A stretch of 64,000 nucleotides of DNA from CAVSRC01 sp963785065. Its GTDB lineage: Bacteria; Pseudomonadota; Alphaproteobacteria; Rhizobiales; Kaistiaceae. The stretch is from contig CAWATX010000004.1 of the NCBI GenBank assembly GCA_963785065.1, forward strand, positions 372,001-436,000, read 5' to 3'. Positions 1 through 9,390 of the stretch are shown in pieces. The position numbers were made by a program, and so were the translations under genes. The notes under the pieces are model-generated. The model worked only from the letters and a program-made list of their open reading frames with translations, made no database searches and was not told where the DNA came from. Positions within the stretch are counted from its first letter, which is position 1. Each line of letters starts with the position of its first letter.

Positions 1-401
1 AGGGTCTCGATGTAGACGGTCGAGATCTGGGCGATCAGCCAGTTCTTCGACAGGCGGGCAACGCCCAGCATGAAGCCGATGATCGAGGCAAAGACAACGC
101 CCAGCACCGCCACCAGAAGGGTGTTGAGAAGGCCGATCAGGAACGCACGGCCGTAGGTCGATTCAGCCGTATAGGGGATGAGCGTCTGCGAGATATCGAA
201 TCCGGCCCGCGCCCACAGGAAGCCGAAGCCCGAGGCGATATGGGCGCGCTGCAGATTGTCGATCGTGTTGGACGCAATCCAGACGATGAACGCGATCAGG
301 CCGGCCCCCAGCATCGCCTGAAAGACGATGCCGCGGACCCTCGGGTCGTAGATCAACGAACGCTGCTGCGGCAGACCTGCCGCATCGTCCTGAACCGCCA
401 T
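1..401 (-). CDS. aapQ: General L-amino acid ABC transporter permease AapQ (N-terminal part, cut by window edge)
   Basis: This is the first 133 codons of an inner-membrane permease of the polar amino-acid uptake family (His/Glu/Gln type). The ATG lies at 401-399 and the protein begins MAVQDDAAGLPQQRS. A first hydrophobic segment spans about residues 24-44, and a second long one (LLVAVLGVVFASIIGFML) begins near 105. The C-terminus lies beyond the left edge. It follows the binding protein at 493-1509 on the same strand, which is the AapJ-AapQ order of rhizobia; AapM and AapP would be expected further left. The AapQ assignment rests on this order and on overall resemblance. Confidence 0.85.
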   Translation of the reverse strand, partial: MAVQDDAAGLPQQRSLIYDPRVRGIVFQAMLGAGLIAFIVWIASNTIDNLQRAHIASGFGFLWARAGFDISQTLIPYTAESTYGRAFLIGLLNTLLVAVLGVVFASIIGFMLGVARLSKNWLIAQISTVYIET

Positions 402-445
402 ATTTCACACCCCCGGGCGGTACCGGATTTTCCCGGTTACCGGCT

Positions 446-475
446 GTCGGGTGGGCCGCAAGGGGTCCACCCGAC
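446..475 (-). promoter_or_regulatory. Intercistronic hairpin between aapJ and aapQ
   Basis: A perfect 9-bp inverted repeat (GTCGGGTGG at 446-454 and CCACCCGAC at 467-475) sits just after the aapJ stop and before aapQ. No T-run follows it. Hairpins here commonly protect the upstream message or lower downstream expression, so that binding protein exceeds permease. That role is inferred. Confidence 0.5.
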
Positions 476-492
476 GGATCGATCGGCAGACT

Positions 493-1509
493 CTAGCGGA
501 TCGGCGGAGCGTATTGAATGCCACCGTTGGTCCACAGGGCATTGAGGCCCCGCGCGATCTTCAGCGGCGTGTCCGGACCGATGTTGCGGTCGAAGATCTC
601 GCCGTAATTGCCGACGGACTTGATGACGTTGTAGGCCCAGTCGTTGCCGAGGCCGATCATCTCGCCGAAGGTGCCGTCGGTGCCGAGCAGACGGCGGACT
701 TTCTGGTTCTCGCTGTTCTTCATCTCGTCGACGTTCTTCGAGGTCACGCCGAGTTCCTCAGCATCGAGCAGCGCGAAGTGCGTCCACTTGACGATATTGA
801 ACCATTGGTCGTCGCCCTGGCGCACCACCGGCCCGAGCGGCTCCTTGGAGATGATCTCGGGAAGCACGACGTGGTCGTCCGGGTTGGCGAGGGTCAGGCG
901 GATGGCATAGAGGCCCGAGGCGTCCGTGGTGTAGACGTCGCAACGGCCCGCCTGATAGGCGGCGTCGACCTCGGGCAACTGCTCGAAGGCGACCGGGTTG
1001 TACTGCATGTTGTTGCGCTTGAAGTAGTCGGCGAGGTTGAGCTCGGTGGTCGTGCCGGTCTGCACGCATACCGAGGCGCCGCCGAGCTGCAGCGCAGAGG
1101 TGACACCGAGCGACTTCTTCACCATGAAGCCCTGGCCGTCATAGTAGCTGGTGCCAGCGAAGGTGAGGCCGAGCGAGGTGTCGCGCGACATGGTCCACGT
1201 GGTGTTGCGGGCCAGCATGTCGATCTCGCCGGACTGCAACGCCGTAAACCGCTCCTTGGCGGTCAACGGCGTGAACTTGACGGCCTTGGGGTCGCCGAAG
1301 ACCGCCGCGGCCACTGCCCGGCAATAATCGACGTCAAAGCCCTTCCACTCGCCCTTGTCATCGGTCGAGCCGAAGCCGAGCAGGCCGGTGTTGACACCGC
1401 ACTGCACGTAGCCTTTGGCCTTCACGTCTTCCAAGGTCGTCGCATTAGCCGAACTCACAACAAGCACGGCAACGGCGCTGACCGCGATCGTCAGAAGCGT
1501 AGCTCTCAT
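493..1509 (-). CDS. aapJ: General L-amino acid ABC transporter periplasmic binding protein AapJ
   Basis: Periplasmic solute-binding protein of the family 3 amino-acid type, 338 residues. The chosen ATG at 1509 is preceded by GGAGGGGATAC, a strong ribosome binding site, and opens a clean signal peptide (residues 1-23, ending SSANA). An upstream in-frame ATG at 1566 would put a hydrophilic stretch before the signal and is rejected. Family marks include GVNTGLLGFGSTDDKGEWKG near the mature N-terminus and RNTTWTMSRD further in. It delivers amino acids to AapQ/M/P. The gene is divergent from metC at 1743, leaving about 230 bp for promoters. Confidence 0.92.
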   Translation of the reverse strand: MRATLLTIAVSAVAVLVVSSANATTLEDVKAKGYVQCGVNTGLLGFGSTDDKGEWKGFDVDYCRAVAAAVFGDPKAVKFTPLTAKERFTALQSGEIDMLARNTTWTMSRDTSLGLTFAGTSYYDGQGFMVKKSLGVTSALQLGGASVCVQTGTTTELNLADYFKRNNMQYNPVAFEQLPEVDAAYQAGRCDVYTTDASGLYAIRLTLANPDDHVVLPEIISKEPLGPVVRQGDDQWFNIVKWTHFALLDAEELGVTSKNVDEMKNSENQKVRRLLGTDGTFGEMIGLGNDWAYNVIKSVGNYGEIFDRNIGPDTPLKIARGLNALWTNGGIQYAPPIR

Positions 1510-1742
1510 GTATCCCCTCCAGCTTGAAAATCGGGACTGCAACCGCCAAACGGCCAGCGCCCACACGGATTACTTAGTCTCATCCAAAATGCATCTGCCC
1601 TAATTGCCCGGAGTATCTCCGCTCCAAGCCAATTGACCCAACCATCACAGGCCATTATTCGATATCGGTCAAGGGTACCGCCTGGGCAGCCGCGATCGCC
1701 ATCTGCCCGTCTAGGTGTCATAGCGGTGATCGAAACAGCCGC

Positions 1743-2945
1743 ATGACCAACCATTCCGGCGACGGATCGCCCGCCGCAAAGCCAGCCACCCGCCTCGTCC
1801 GTTCCGGTCGCGACAAGCGTCTGACCGGCCCCTTTGTCAATCCACCCGTTGTCCATGCCTCGACCGTACTCTTCGATTCCGTCGATGACATGCAAGATGG
1901 GCGCCAGCCGTATACTTACGGCCGCCACGGCACGCCGACCACCGACGCGCTCGTGGCGGCGGTCAACGAAATGGAGGGTGCAGCGGGGAGCGTGCTGTGC
2001 CCGTCGGGCCTCGCCGCGGCGACAGTCGCCCTGCTCTCCTGCCTGGCGGCCGGCGACCACATCCTCGTGGTCGACTCGGTCTATGGCCCGGTGCGGCGAT
2101 TCGCCGATGCGGAGCTCAAGCGGCTGGGAATCGAGACGACCTATTTCGCCCCGGCGATCGGCGCCGGCATCGAGGCGCTGTTCACCGAGCGCACGCGCGT
2201 GGTCTATCTGGAGGCACCTGGCTCGCTGACCTTCGAGATGCTGGACGTGCCGGCGATCGCCGTGGTGGCGCACCGGCACGGCGCCACGGTGCTGTTCGAC
2301 AACACGTGGGCAACGCCGGTCTATTTCCGGCCGCTCGATTTCGGCGTCGACATTTCGATTCACGCCGCGACCAAATATCTCGGCGGCCATTCCGACCTGA
2401 TGCTGGGAACCGTCGCGGCCAATGCGGCCGCCCTGCCCCGTCTGAAGGAGACCTTCCGCAATCTCGGCGTGCACGTCGCACCCGACGACGTGTTCCTCGG
2501 CCTGCGCGGCCTGCGCACGCTCGCCGTCCGCCTCGAGCGGCATTACGCCTCGGCCCTGAAGATAGCGACGTGGCTTCAGGCGCAGCCGGAGGTCGCGCGC
2601 GTGCTCTATCCGCCGCTCCCTTCCGATCCGGGGCATGCGCTGTGGAAACGCGACATGAGCGGCGGCAGCGGACTGTTCGGAGTCATCTTCCGCGGCTGGA
2701 GCAACGAACAGGCCAAGCGCTTCGTCGATGGGCTGACGCTGTTCGGCATCGGCGCCTCGTGGGGCGGCTTCGAGAGCCTGGCGATCCTCGCCCATGTCAC
2801 CTGGGGGCGGACAGCCGTGCCGTGGAAGGCGGAAGGCCCGCTGGTCCGCCTGCATATCGGCCTGGAGGATCCCGACGACCTCATCGCCGATATCGAGGCG
2901 AGCCTGGAGCGCCTGCGGGAAGCGGTCAGCCGCCCGTCCCCCTGA
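1743..2945 (+). CDS. metC: Cystathionine beta-lyase
   Basis: PLP enzyme of the Cys/Met metabolism family, 400 residues, cleaving cystathionine to homocysteine, pyruvate and ammonia in methionine synthesis. The PLP lysine is K211 in IHAATKYLGGHSD. PSGLAAATVALLS and the DNTWATP segment are also typical. The WGGFESL stretch near the C-terminus is characteristic of beta-lyases. Its place next to aapJQ matches rhizobial chromosomes. The last 20 bp overlap the convergent glycosyltransferase gene. Start at the ATG at 1743. Confidence 0.9.
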   Translation: MTNHSGDGSPAAKPATRLVRSGRDKRLTGPFVNPPVVHASTVLFDSVDDMQDGRQPYTYGRHGTPTTDALVAAVNEMEGAAGSVLCPSGLAAATVALLSCLAAGDHILVVDSVYGPVRRFADAELKRLGIETTYFAPAIGAGIEALFTERTRVVYLEAPGSLTFEMLDVPAIAVVAHRHGATVLFDNTWATPVYFRPLDFGVDISIHAATKYLGGHSDLMLGTVAANAAALPRLKETFRNLGVHVAPDDVFLGLRGLRTLAVRLERHYASALKIATWLQAQPEVARVLYPPLPSDPGHALWKRDMSGGSGLFGVIFRGWSNEQAKRFVDGLTLFGIGASWGGFESLAILAHVTWGRTAVPWKAEGPLVRLHIGLEDPDDLIADIEASLERLREAVSRPSP

Positions 2946-4617
2946 CCAAGAACAGATGGATGTCGAGGCGCCGCATCTTGCGCGTGTCGAAGCCATGGAC
3001 GCGGCCACGCTCGGTGAGATCGAGGCCGAGATCGTCGGCGCGCTGGCGGAAGGTCGAGATCTGCGAGGTGTCGATGGCGGCGATGCGGCATCCGTGCTGG
3101 TCGAGGAAGTCGGCAGCACCGCTGCCGTCGGTGAGCAACGTGCTGCGCCCGGCGGCCAGAACCATGCTCTCCTCGGGAAAGCCAGCGGCGACGAAGCGCG
3201 GATCGTCACAGGAGACATGCGCCCGGGCGACCGCGACGATCTCGTCGGCGACGCGCAGGCTCTTCAGGCCGGGCACGATCGACCCGAAGAAGCCCAGATA
3301 GATGAACGCCGCCGACAGGATCGCCAAGGCGACCGCGGCCACCCCATGATCGCGTCGCAACCACAGCCAGGCGACCGGCCCGAGGACGCCGGCGACGACC
3401 AAGGCGACGAAGGCCGAGACGGGAAACCGGCCTTCCAGCGCGACGAAGGCCGCCGGAATGGCCACTGCGATCACCGGCGGCCAGACCAGGGGGCTGGACG
3501 AATAGAACCGGCTGATGCGGCCCATGATCTGCGCCGCCCCTTCGTCGACCGCTACGGCCGCGAGCATGGCGACGGCCGGGATCGCCGGCAGCACGTATTG
3601 CGGCAACTTGTCGGTCACCAGTTCGGCGGTGAGCCACAGCGGCATCCCCCAGGCCAGCGCGAAAAGGATCGCCGGACGGCGCGCATTGCGCACCAGCCAC
3701 GGCGTGCCCGTGAAGACGAAGGTCATCGCCGGTCCGGCGAGCAGCGGGGCCAGCAGCGCATAGGTGGTGGGCGGCGCCTCCAGCGCGAAAGGGACGCCGA
3801 TGCGGGTGAGGAAGGCGATATCGGGGCTGCCGGCATCCGAGATCGAGAGCGCGGCGATCGACGACAGCCAGGGCAAGACGGCGACGGCGATGATCACCAC
3901 GCCGACCGCCGGCCGCAGGCGGCCGAGCCAGGCAACATCGCCGCGCTCGACCGAGAGCGCCAGCACCGCGGCGGCTGCCATCGCCGGCGCGACGATGCCG
4001 TCGAGCAACAGGCCGGCGGCGATGGCCGCCCAGAACAGGCCGGGGATCGCGTCGGGCGCCGGCTTGTCGTTGGCCAGCCACAGCCGCGCCAGGGCGCCGG
4101 CAGCAAGGGTCGTGGCCGCAACCAGCATCGCGTCCGGCGCCGCCAGCCGCGCCTGCAGGCCGAGAACGCCGCTGGCAGCGACAAGCACTCCGGCAAGCAG
4201 CGCCGCTCGCGGGCGGCCGAAGGCGAGCATCGTCCACCAGGTGAGAACCACCGTGGCGATGGCACCGATGAGTGAGGGAATACGGTAGACCCACACCGGT
4301 GGATCGCTCTGGCCGGTGAGAAGCAGCGTGGCGGCCTCGAGCCACTCCATGCCATGCGGCCGCCAGGGCTGCATGTCGGTCTGCACCCGCACGGTGGCGA
4401 AATCCCCGGTTGCCACCATCTCGCGGGCGGCCACCGCCTGTTCCGGACCGTCGCCGTCGATCGGCGGCATGGCGAAGAAGCCCGGCAGGAAGCAGGCCAG
4501 GGCGACGAAGAACAGCACCGCAAGGCTTAGCACCGGCGAACCGGCGACGCGGTCGGTCACCGCCTCGACCTGGCGGGCGCGATCGCTGCCAAACAATGCC
4601 TCAAAGGAAATCGCCAT
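2926..4617 (-). CDS. ArnT/PMT-like (GT39 clan) membrane glycosyltransferase
   Basis: Integral membrane protein of 563 residues with many hydrophobic helices and a C-terminal periplasmic-looking part. The first loop after TM1 reads MPPIDGDGPEQAVAAREM, the place where ArnT-family enzymes carry a conserved acidic motif (PxxDRDEAR-like). Acidic residues are kept but the classical order is altered, so the donor (normally a polyprenyl-phosphate sugar) and acceptor cannot be predicted. It is convergent with metC and separated from the sugar ABC operon by a strong hairpin, so it is probably its own transcription unit. Confidence 0.75.
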   Translation of the reverse strand: MAISFEALFGSDRARQVEAVTDRVAGSPVLSLAVLFFVALACFLPGFFAMPPIDGDGPEQAVAAREMVATGDFATVRVQTDMQPWRPHGMEWLEAATLLLTGQSDPPVWVYRIPSLIGAIATVVLTWWTMLAFGRPRAALLAGVLVAASGVLGLQARLAAPDAMLVAATTLAAGALARLWLANDKPAPDAIPGLFWAAIAAGLLLDGIVAPAMAAAAVLALSVERGDVAWLGRLRPAVGVVIIAVAVLPWLSSIAALSISDAGSPDIAFLTRIGVPFALEAPPTTYALLAPLLAGPAMTFVFTGTPWLVRNARRPAILFALAWGMPLWLTAELVTDKLPQYVLPAIPAVAMLAAVAVDEGAAQIMGRISRFYSSSPLVWPPVIAVAIPAAFVALEGRFPVSAFVALVVAGVLGPVAWLWLRRDHGVAAVALAILSAAFIYLGFFGSIVPGLKSLRVADEIVAVARAHVSCDDPRFVAAGFPEESMVLAAGRSTLLTDGSGAADFLDQHGCRIAAIDTSQISTFRQRADDLGLDLTERGRVHGFDTRKMRRLDIHLFLVRGTGG

Positions 4618-4686
4618 CGCGCCTGACGGCTCGCCTGTCCTGCTCGCGCTCGATGAGGAGCGGACGGACGATACTGGACTATGGCG

Positions 4687-4724
4687 CCCGGCGGTAGCCG
4701 AAAGCCGGCCGGTCGGCCGCCGGG
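4687..4724 (-). terminator. Strong hairpin after the sugar ABC operon (probable terminator)
   Basis: Outer arms CCCGGCGG (4687-4694) and CCGCCGGG (4717-4724) enclose a second pair GCCGA (4697-4701) and TCGGC (4713-4717), giving a long GC-rich stem. It begins 2 bp beyond the stop codon of the last permease gene. No clear T-run follows, so termination efficiency is uncertain. Confidence 0.5.
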
Positions 4725-4725
4725 T

Positions 4726-5622
4726 TCACCCCTTCAGCGCGCCTGCCGTCAAACCGGCAATGATGTGCTTCTGGGCGGCGAAGAAGACGATGATGGTGGG
4801 CAGGATGGTGAGCGAAATGAAGGCCAGGATGAGCTGCCAGTCGGTCATGAACTCGCCCTTGTAGACCATGATGCCGAGCGGCCAGGGATACTTGGAGTCG
4901 CTGTTGAGCAGGATCAGCGGCAGCAGGTAGCTGTTCCAGCTGCCAACGAACGAGATGATCCCGGCGGTCGCCACGATCGGCCGCGAAAGCGGGATCGAGA
5001 CGTGCCAGAAGAAGCGCATATAGCCGCAGCCGTCGACGAAGGCGGCGTCGAGCAGTTCGCCCGGCAAGTTGCGGAAATAGTTGCGGAACAGAAGGATGCT
5101 CATGCCCAGCCCGAAGGCGACCTGGGGCAGGACGACGCCCCAATAGGTATCGAGCAGGCCGAGATCGCGCACGCGGATGAACAGCGGCAGGATGGCAGTG
5201 GCCGCCGGAAACATCAGCCCGACCAGAAAGTAGTTGAGCAGGAATCCGGAGCCGAAGAACTTCACATGGGCGAAGGTGAAGGCGGCCATGGCCGAGCAGA
5301 TCAGCGTCAGGCCCACGGTCAGCCCGGCGATGAGCAGTGAATTGCCCATCTGCAGCCAGTAGCGGTGCGAAAACAGGATGTCGCCGTAGTTGTGCCACTG
5401 CCACACGGTCGGCAGGCCGAAGGGGTTGCCCCGCAGATCGCCGATCGTCTTGAAGCCGCCGAGGACGGTGGTGAGTAGCGGGATGATGACGATGGCCGCG
5501 ACGATCGACATCGACACATAGAGATAAACCTTGGTGCCGACGGGGATGGCGCTCCCGCTGTCGTCCTTGGCGCGGGTGTCCAGCCGTTCGGCCGGGGCGA
5601 CGGTGGCGACGGTGTCAATCAT
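4726..5622 (-). CDS. Carbohydrate ABC transporter permease (MalG/ThuG-like)
   Basis: Inner-membrane permease of 298 residues with six predicted helices and the EAA cytoplasmic loop (ELLDAAFVDGCGYMRFF..PLSRP) that contacts the ATPase. It is the second permease of a sugar importer. Its ATG at 5622 overlaps the end of the first permease gene by 8 bp, which suggests translational coupling. The cargo is probably a di- or oligosaccharide, judging from the divergent GH3/dehydrogenase/ThuA genes; that is inference. Confidence 0.88.
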   Translation of the reverse strand: MIDTVATVAPAERLDTRAKDDSGSAIPVGTKVYLYVSMSIVAAIVIIPLLTTVLGGFKTIGDLRGNPFGLPTVWQWHNYGDILFSHRYWLQMGNSLLIAGLTVGLTLICSAMAAFTFAHVKFFGSGFLLNYFLVGLMFPAATAILPLFIRVRDLGLLDTYWGVVLPQVAFGLGMSILLFRNYFRNLPGELLDAAFVDGCGYMRFFWHVSIPLSRPIVATAGIISFVGSWNSYLLPLILLNSDSKYPWPLGIMVYKGEFMTDWQLILAFISLTILPTIIVFFAAQKHIIAGLTAGALKG

Positions 5623-6550
5623 TGCGCATGAATATCCGCTTGTAGCTGAAGGCGAGCGTGACGCAGATGATGAACAGCGCCACGCCGACGGCGCTGCCGA
5701 AGCCGACCTTCATGCGCATGACGCCGAAGGTGTAGAGGAAGGTGACCATCGTCTGGGTGGAATTGAACGGCCCGCCGCCGGTCAGCGGCATGATCATGTC
5801 GAACAGCTGCAGCGAGCCGACAACCGCGAAGAACACCGACAGGCGTACGGTCGAGCCGAGCAGCGGCAGGGTCACCATGTAGAACTTCTGCCAGCGCGAG
5901 GCGCCGTCGATATCGGCGGCCTCCAGCACGTTCTTGTCGATGGCCTGCAGGCCGGCGATGAACAGCATCATGTGGAAGCCGAAATATTTCCACACCACCA
6001 CGCCCAGAATGGCGGGCATCGCCCAGTTCTTGTCGGCGAGCGGGAATAATGTGTTGATATGCAAGAAATGCGCGACGCCGCCCGCGAGTCCGAAATCTCC
6101 GTCATAAACGAAGCGCCAGATCATGCCCGCGGCAACGTCAGCCAGCACGTAGGGCAGGAAGAAGATCAGGCGGAAAACCAGCGCGCCCTTGACCCGGCTC
6201 GCGGCCATGGTCGCCAGCCACATGGCAAAGGGCAACTGCACCGCAAGCGAGATGGCGATGATCAGGAAGTTGTTGAACAGCGCCGTGCGAAACGGGCTGA
6301 AGGGGCTGAACAGCAGCGCATAGTTGCGCCAGCCGACCCATTGCGTCGGCAGCAGGTAGCCGTTCCAGTTATAGAAGGAATACCAGGCCGCCTCGCCCAT
6401 CGGCAGGATGACGAAGAGCGTGAACAGGAGAAGCGCCGGCGGCAGGAACAGCACCAGCACCGGCAGCTTCGTCTGCAAGCCAGCGACGTCGCGCCGCGCG
6501 GTAAACCGGGACCACGCGCTGATCGATGGGCTGGTGGCAACCTGGACCAT
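5615..6550 (-). CDS. Carbohydrate ABC transporter permease (MalF/ThuF-like)
   Basis: First permease of the sugar importer, with an EAA loop (NVLEAADIDGASRWQKFY..LPLLGS) near its C-terminal third. The ATG at 6550 (MVQVATSP) is chosen because GGAGAG lies 7 nt upstream of it. An in-frame ATG at 6577 would add MADMMERWT but has no good ribosome binding site. N-terminal residues are hydrophilic, followed by a helix rich in Leu/Phe (VLVLFLPPALLLFTLFV). It forms the channel with the product of 4726-5622. No ATPase gene is adjacent. Confidence 0.88.
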   Translation of the reverse strand: MVQVATSPSISAWSRFTARRDVAGLQTKLPVLVLFLPPALLLFTLFVILPMGEAAWYSFYNWNGYLLPTQWVGWRNYALLFSPFSPFRTALFNNFLIIAISLAVQLPFAMWLATMAASRVKGALVFRLIFFLPYVLADVAAGMIWRFVYDGDFGLAGGVAHFLHINTLFPLADKNWAMPAILGVVVWKYFGFHMMLFIAGLQAIDKNVLEAADIDGASRWQKFYMVTLPLLGSTVRLSVFFAVVGSLQLFDMIMPLTGGGPFNSTQTMVTFLYTFGVMRMKVGFGSAVGVALFIICVTLAFSYKRIFMRND

Positions 6551-6645
6551 CGTCCATCTCTCCATCATGTCCGCCATGCCGCCGCAGCGGACATGGTGCC
6601 GAGAGGAGCGACCGGGCGCAAGCGCCCGGTCGCCCCGGAGGATGG

Positions 6646-7947
6646 CTACTGAGCCATTTGCTTGGTCTGCTCGATCTGCTGAGCCGCGTCGGAGGGCGAA
6701 ATCTGCCCGGAGACGACGGCGACGGACATGTCGTTGACCACGCGGCCAACGTCAGGCCCGAGGTCCTGATCGAGATAGTTCTGATGCCAGGTCTCTTCGC
6801 CCATCTGCTGGGCCGCAGCACGCAGGGTCGGATCCTCGACCGCGTCCGCAGCACCCTTGGTGGTCGGCAGGACGCCGGCCCGCTTGGCCAGAAGACGCGA
6901 ATTGTCGACGTTGGTGAAGTACTTCAGGAAGTCCACCGTCGCCGGCGGCGCCGCCTTGGTGACGACCCAGCCGTTGATGCCACCGAAGTCGTCGGTGATC
7001 AGGCCCTTGCCACCCGTCACGATCGGGAACGGGAAGCGGCCGATATTGTCTTCGGAAAGCCCCTTGCCGTCGGTCGCGTTCCTGGCCTGCTGCGCCGGCA
7101 GTGCGGTGTTCTCGAAGCTCAGGATCATGGCAGCGCGACCATCATCGAAGGTGGCCAGCGTGTCGTTCCAGTTGGCGCCGAGATAGCCGTCCTGGAAGGG
7201 ATCGAGCTTGCCGAGTTCACGCAGGAGATCGCCCGCCTTGACGAACGAATCGTTGGCGAAGCCGCCGTTCTCGCCGGCCTTGGCCGCCGCGAACCCGTCC
7301 TTGCCGGCCATGCGCATGGCCAGATAGCTCCAGTAGAAGTGAACCGGCCACTTGTCACCGCCGCCGACCGCGATCGGGACGATGCCGGCAGCCTTGATCT
7401 TCTTCACCGCCGCCAGGAAGTCGTCATAGGTCTTGATCGACGCCGCATCGACGCCGGCCTTGGCGAACAGGGCCTTGTTGTAGAAGAACGAGACCACGCC
7501 GGACTGCACCGGTGCCGCCCAGACCTTGCCACCGAAGGTCATCGAATCGACAGCGGCCGCGCTGATGGTCTTGCGCCATGCGCCGTTGTCGGCATCCATG
7601 GCCGGTGTCAGGTCGGCCAGCTGCCCGGTCTCCGACTGCGCCTTCAGCACGCCGCCGGCCCAAGTGTAGAACATCGACGGAGGATCGTTGGACTGCAGAA
7701 GTGTCGGGAGCTTGGCCTTGAAGGCCTCGTTCTCGAGGAATTGGAATGTGATCTCGACGTCCGGATGGCTCGCCTCATAAGCCTTGGCGATGTCCTGCCA
7801 GGCCCCGAGAATAACCGGATTGTTCTGCAGGTGCAGCCACTTGATGGTCTCCTTCGCGGAGGCCGTGGTCACGCCCGCACCCAGCATCAACAGCGCCGCA
7901 GCCGACGCAGCGGCGCGCCGCACGAAGCGGCTCGTCTCAAAATTCAT
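6646..7947 (-). CDS. Sugar ABC transporter periplasmic binding protein (family 1, ThuE/AglE-like)
   Basis: Extracellular solute-binding protein of 433 residues. The signal peptide covers about residues 1-31 (RRAAASAAALLMLGAGVTTASA). Typical family features are LLQSNDPPSMFYTWAGG, FGGKVWAAPVQSGVVSFFYNK and a C-terminal helical region. The start at 7947 follows GGGAGGAG. It is the first gene of a binding protein-permease-permease operon, about 95 bp ahead of the first permease. A disaccharide or beta-glucoside is the likely cargo because a GH3 beta-glucosidase and a ROK regulator are divergently encoded. Confidence 0.88.
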   Translation of the reverse strand: MNFETSRFVRRAAASAAALLMLGAGVTTASAKETIKWLHLQNNPVILGAWQDIAKAYEASHPDVEITFQFLENEAFKAKLPTLLQSNDPPSMFYTWAGGVLKAQSETGQLADLTPAMDADNGAWRKTISAAAVDSMTFGGKVWAAPVQSGVVSFFYNKALFAKAGVDAASIKTYDDFLAAVKKIKAAGIVPIAVGGGDKWPVHFYWSYLAMRMAGKDGFAAAKAGENGGFANDSFVKAGDLLRELGKLDPFQDGYLGANWNDTLATFDDGRAAMILSFENTALPAQQARNATDGKGLSEDNIGRFPFPIVTGGKGLITDDFGGINGWVVTKAAPPATVDFLKYFTNVDNSRLLAKRAGVLPTTKGAADAVEDPTLRAAAQQMGEETWHQNYLDQDLGPDVGRVVNDMSVAVVSGQISPSDAAQQIEQTKQMAQ

Positions 7948-8202
7948 TGGTCTACTCCTCCCTCAGGTCTTTTTTCCCTGATGCGGACAAAATAACGTCG
8001 TCGGTCGCTACCATGTCAAGGGGACAATTGCCGCCTTGGGCATCAATCTTGAACGATTTTAGGAATTATCGAGGGGCAATTCCAGCTTGCGCGACCCCGC
8101 TTCTGCTCCTAAAACCGCAGCATTAAATTCGCATCGCGTGGAAATTTTGGCTCGAAGAAGCCGCGAACGCGTGCGGGGGGAGGAATCGGATTCGCCTGCG
8201 CC
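7948..8202. promoter_or_regulatory. Divergent control region between sugar importer and ROK regulator operons
   Basis: The 255-bp gap between the divergent starts at 7947 and 8203 is AT-richer than the flanking genes and must hold both promoters. It contains the inverted repeat GGAATT (8061-8066) and AATTCC (8077-8082), a plausible operator half-site pair for the ROK regulator. No gene is seen. The operator assignment is a guess from symmetry and position. Confidence 0.4.
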
Positions 8203-9390
8203 ATGAAGACTGCAGACCCCGAATTCATGCGCGCCATCAATCGTTTTCATGTGATGGACGCGGTCCGCCGCTTCGGCCCCATATCGCGCACCGAGATCGC
8301 CGATCGCATCGATTTGAGCCCGACCACGGTCTCGGCCATCACGGCCGCGTTGCTTGAAGACAAGCTGGTCGTTTCGCGTCCGCTGGGCACCGTGCGCGAC
8401 GCCGCGCGCGGCCGGCCGCGGGTGATGCTGGAGCTCAATCCCGATGCCGCCTTCGTGGTTGGCGCCAAGCTGGCGCCGGCGCAGATCACGGTGGCGGTGA
8501 CCAATTTTCGCGCCGACGTGGTCAAGACCCTGTCGCTGCCCATCCGCGTCGACCGGCAGCCGGTGGCCGTCATCGCCGATCTGGTGGAAGACGGCGTGCG
8601 CCGCTGCGTCGCCGATGCCGGCCTCGAACTGGCCGCCATCAGCGGGGTATGCGTCGGCCTGCCCGGCGTCGTCGAAAGCGCCTCAGGTCTCTGCCGCCAG
8701 AGCCCGATCTTCCGCGAGCGCGACGTTGCCTTCGGCGAGGAAATATCGGTACGCTTGGGCGTGCCGGTGACGGTCGACAGCGACGTCAACCTGGTGACGC
8801 TGGCCGAGCACTGGTTCGGCCACGGAGTCGGCATCGACGATTTTCTCGTGGTCAGCGTCGAACATAATCTCGGCCTTGGCATCATGCACCGCGGCGAGCT
8901 GTTCCGCGGCGCCAACGGCCTCAGCCCCGACTTCGGCGATTTCCTTGTCCACCTGCCCGACGCCAACAGCGCGCTCAACCGGCTGGTCGACTTCATCGGC
9001 AGGGCCGCCATCGACGACGACGCCCGGCATCCGGCGCAGGTCGACGGCAAGACGGGCGACGCCGCGCTGACCGTCGACGACGACACCACCCAGCTTGCCG
9101 GCGATGCCATCGGCTTCGCCATCGCCAATCTGATCACGCTGTTCGCGCCGCCCAAGGTGATCCTCACCGGTGCGACGCTTTCCGCCAGCCATCGGCTGCT
9201 GACACCGCTGCGCGCGGCCGTGTTGCGCTTCACGCCGACGAGCCTTTCCGATGTAGCAAATATCGTTGTCAGGGACTTCGGCGAAGACATGTGGGCGCGC
9301 GGCGCCGCTGCCATGACCCTGCGCGATCTCTACGGCGCGCCGTGGAGTTCCACCGGCCCCGCGCCGCGCCCACGCCAGGGACCGCCATGA
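8203..9390 (+). CDS. ROK-family transcriptional regulator (no zinc-binding motif)
   Basis: Regulator of 395 residues with an N-terminal winged helix-turn-helix (about 18-60, FGPISRTEIADRIDLSPTTVSA) followed by RGRPRV and a ROK sugar-kinase-like domain. It probably represses the divergent sugar importer and its own operon until a sugar binds. The kinase core is degenerate. The DxGGT phosphate loop is replaced by VVGAKLAPAQ, and the usual GH...CxCGxxGCLE zinc segment after residue 240 is absent: the sequence there reads LSPDFGDFLVHLPDAN with no cysteine. The Asp of the active-site loop persists (VDSDVN). The stop overlaps the next ATG in an ATGA, indicating coupling to the GH3 gene. Confidence 0.85.
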   Translation: MKTADPEFMRAINRFHVMDAVRRFGPISRTEIADRIDLSPTTVSAITAALLEDKLVVSRPLGTVRDAARGRPRVMLELNPDAAFVVGAKLAPAQITVAVTNFRADVVKTLSLPIRVDRQPVAVIADLVEDGVRRCVADAGLELAAISGVCVGLPGVVESASGLCRQSPIFRERDVAFGEEISVRLGVPVTVDSDVNLVTLAEHWFGHGVGIDDFLVVSVEHNLGLGIMHRGELFRGANGLSPDFGDFLVHLPDANSALNRLVDFIGRAAIDDDARHPAQVDGKTGDAALTVDDDTTQLAGDAIGFAIANLITLFAPPKVILTGATLSASHRLLTPLRAAVLRFTPTSLSDVANIVVRDFGEDMWARGAAAMTLRDLYGAPWSSTGPAPRPRQGPP

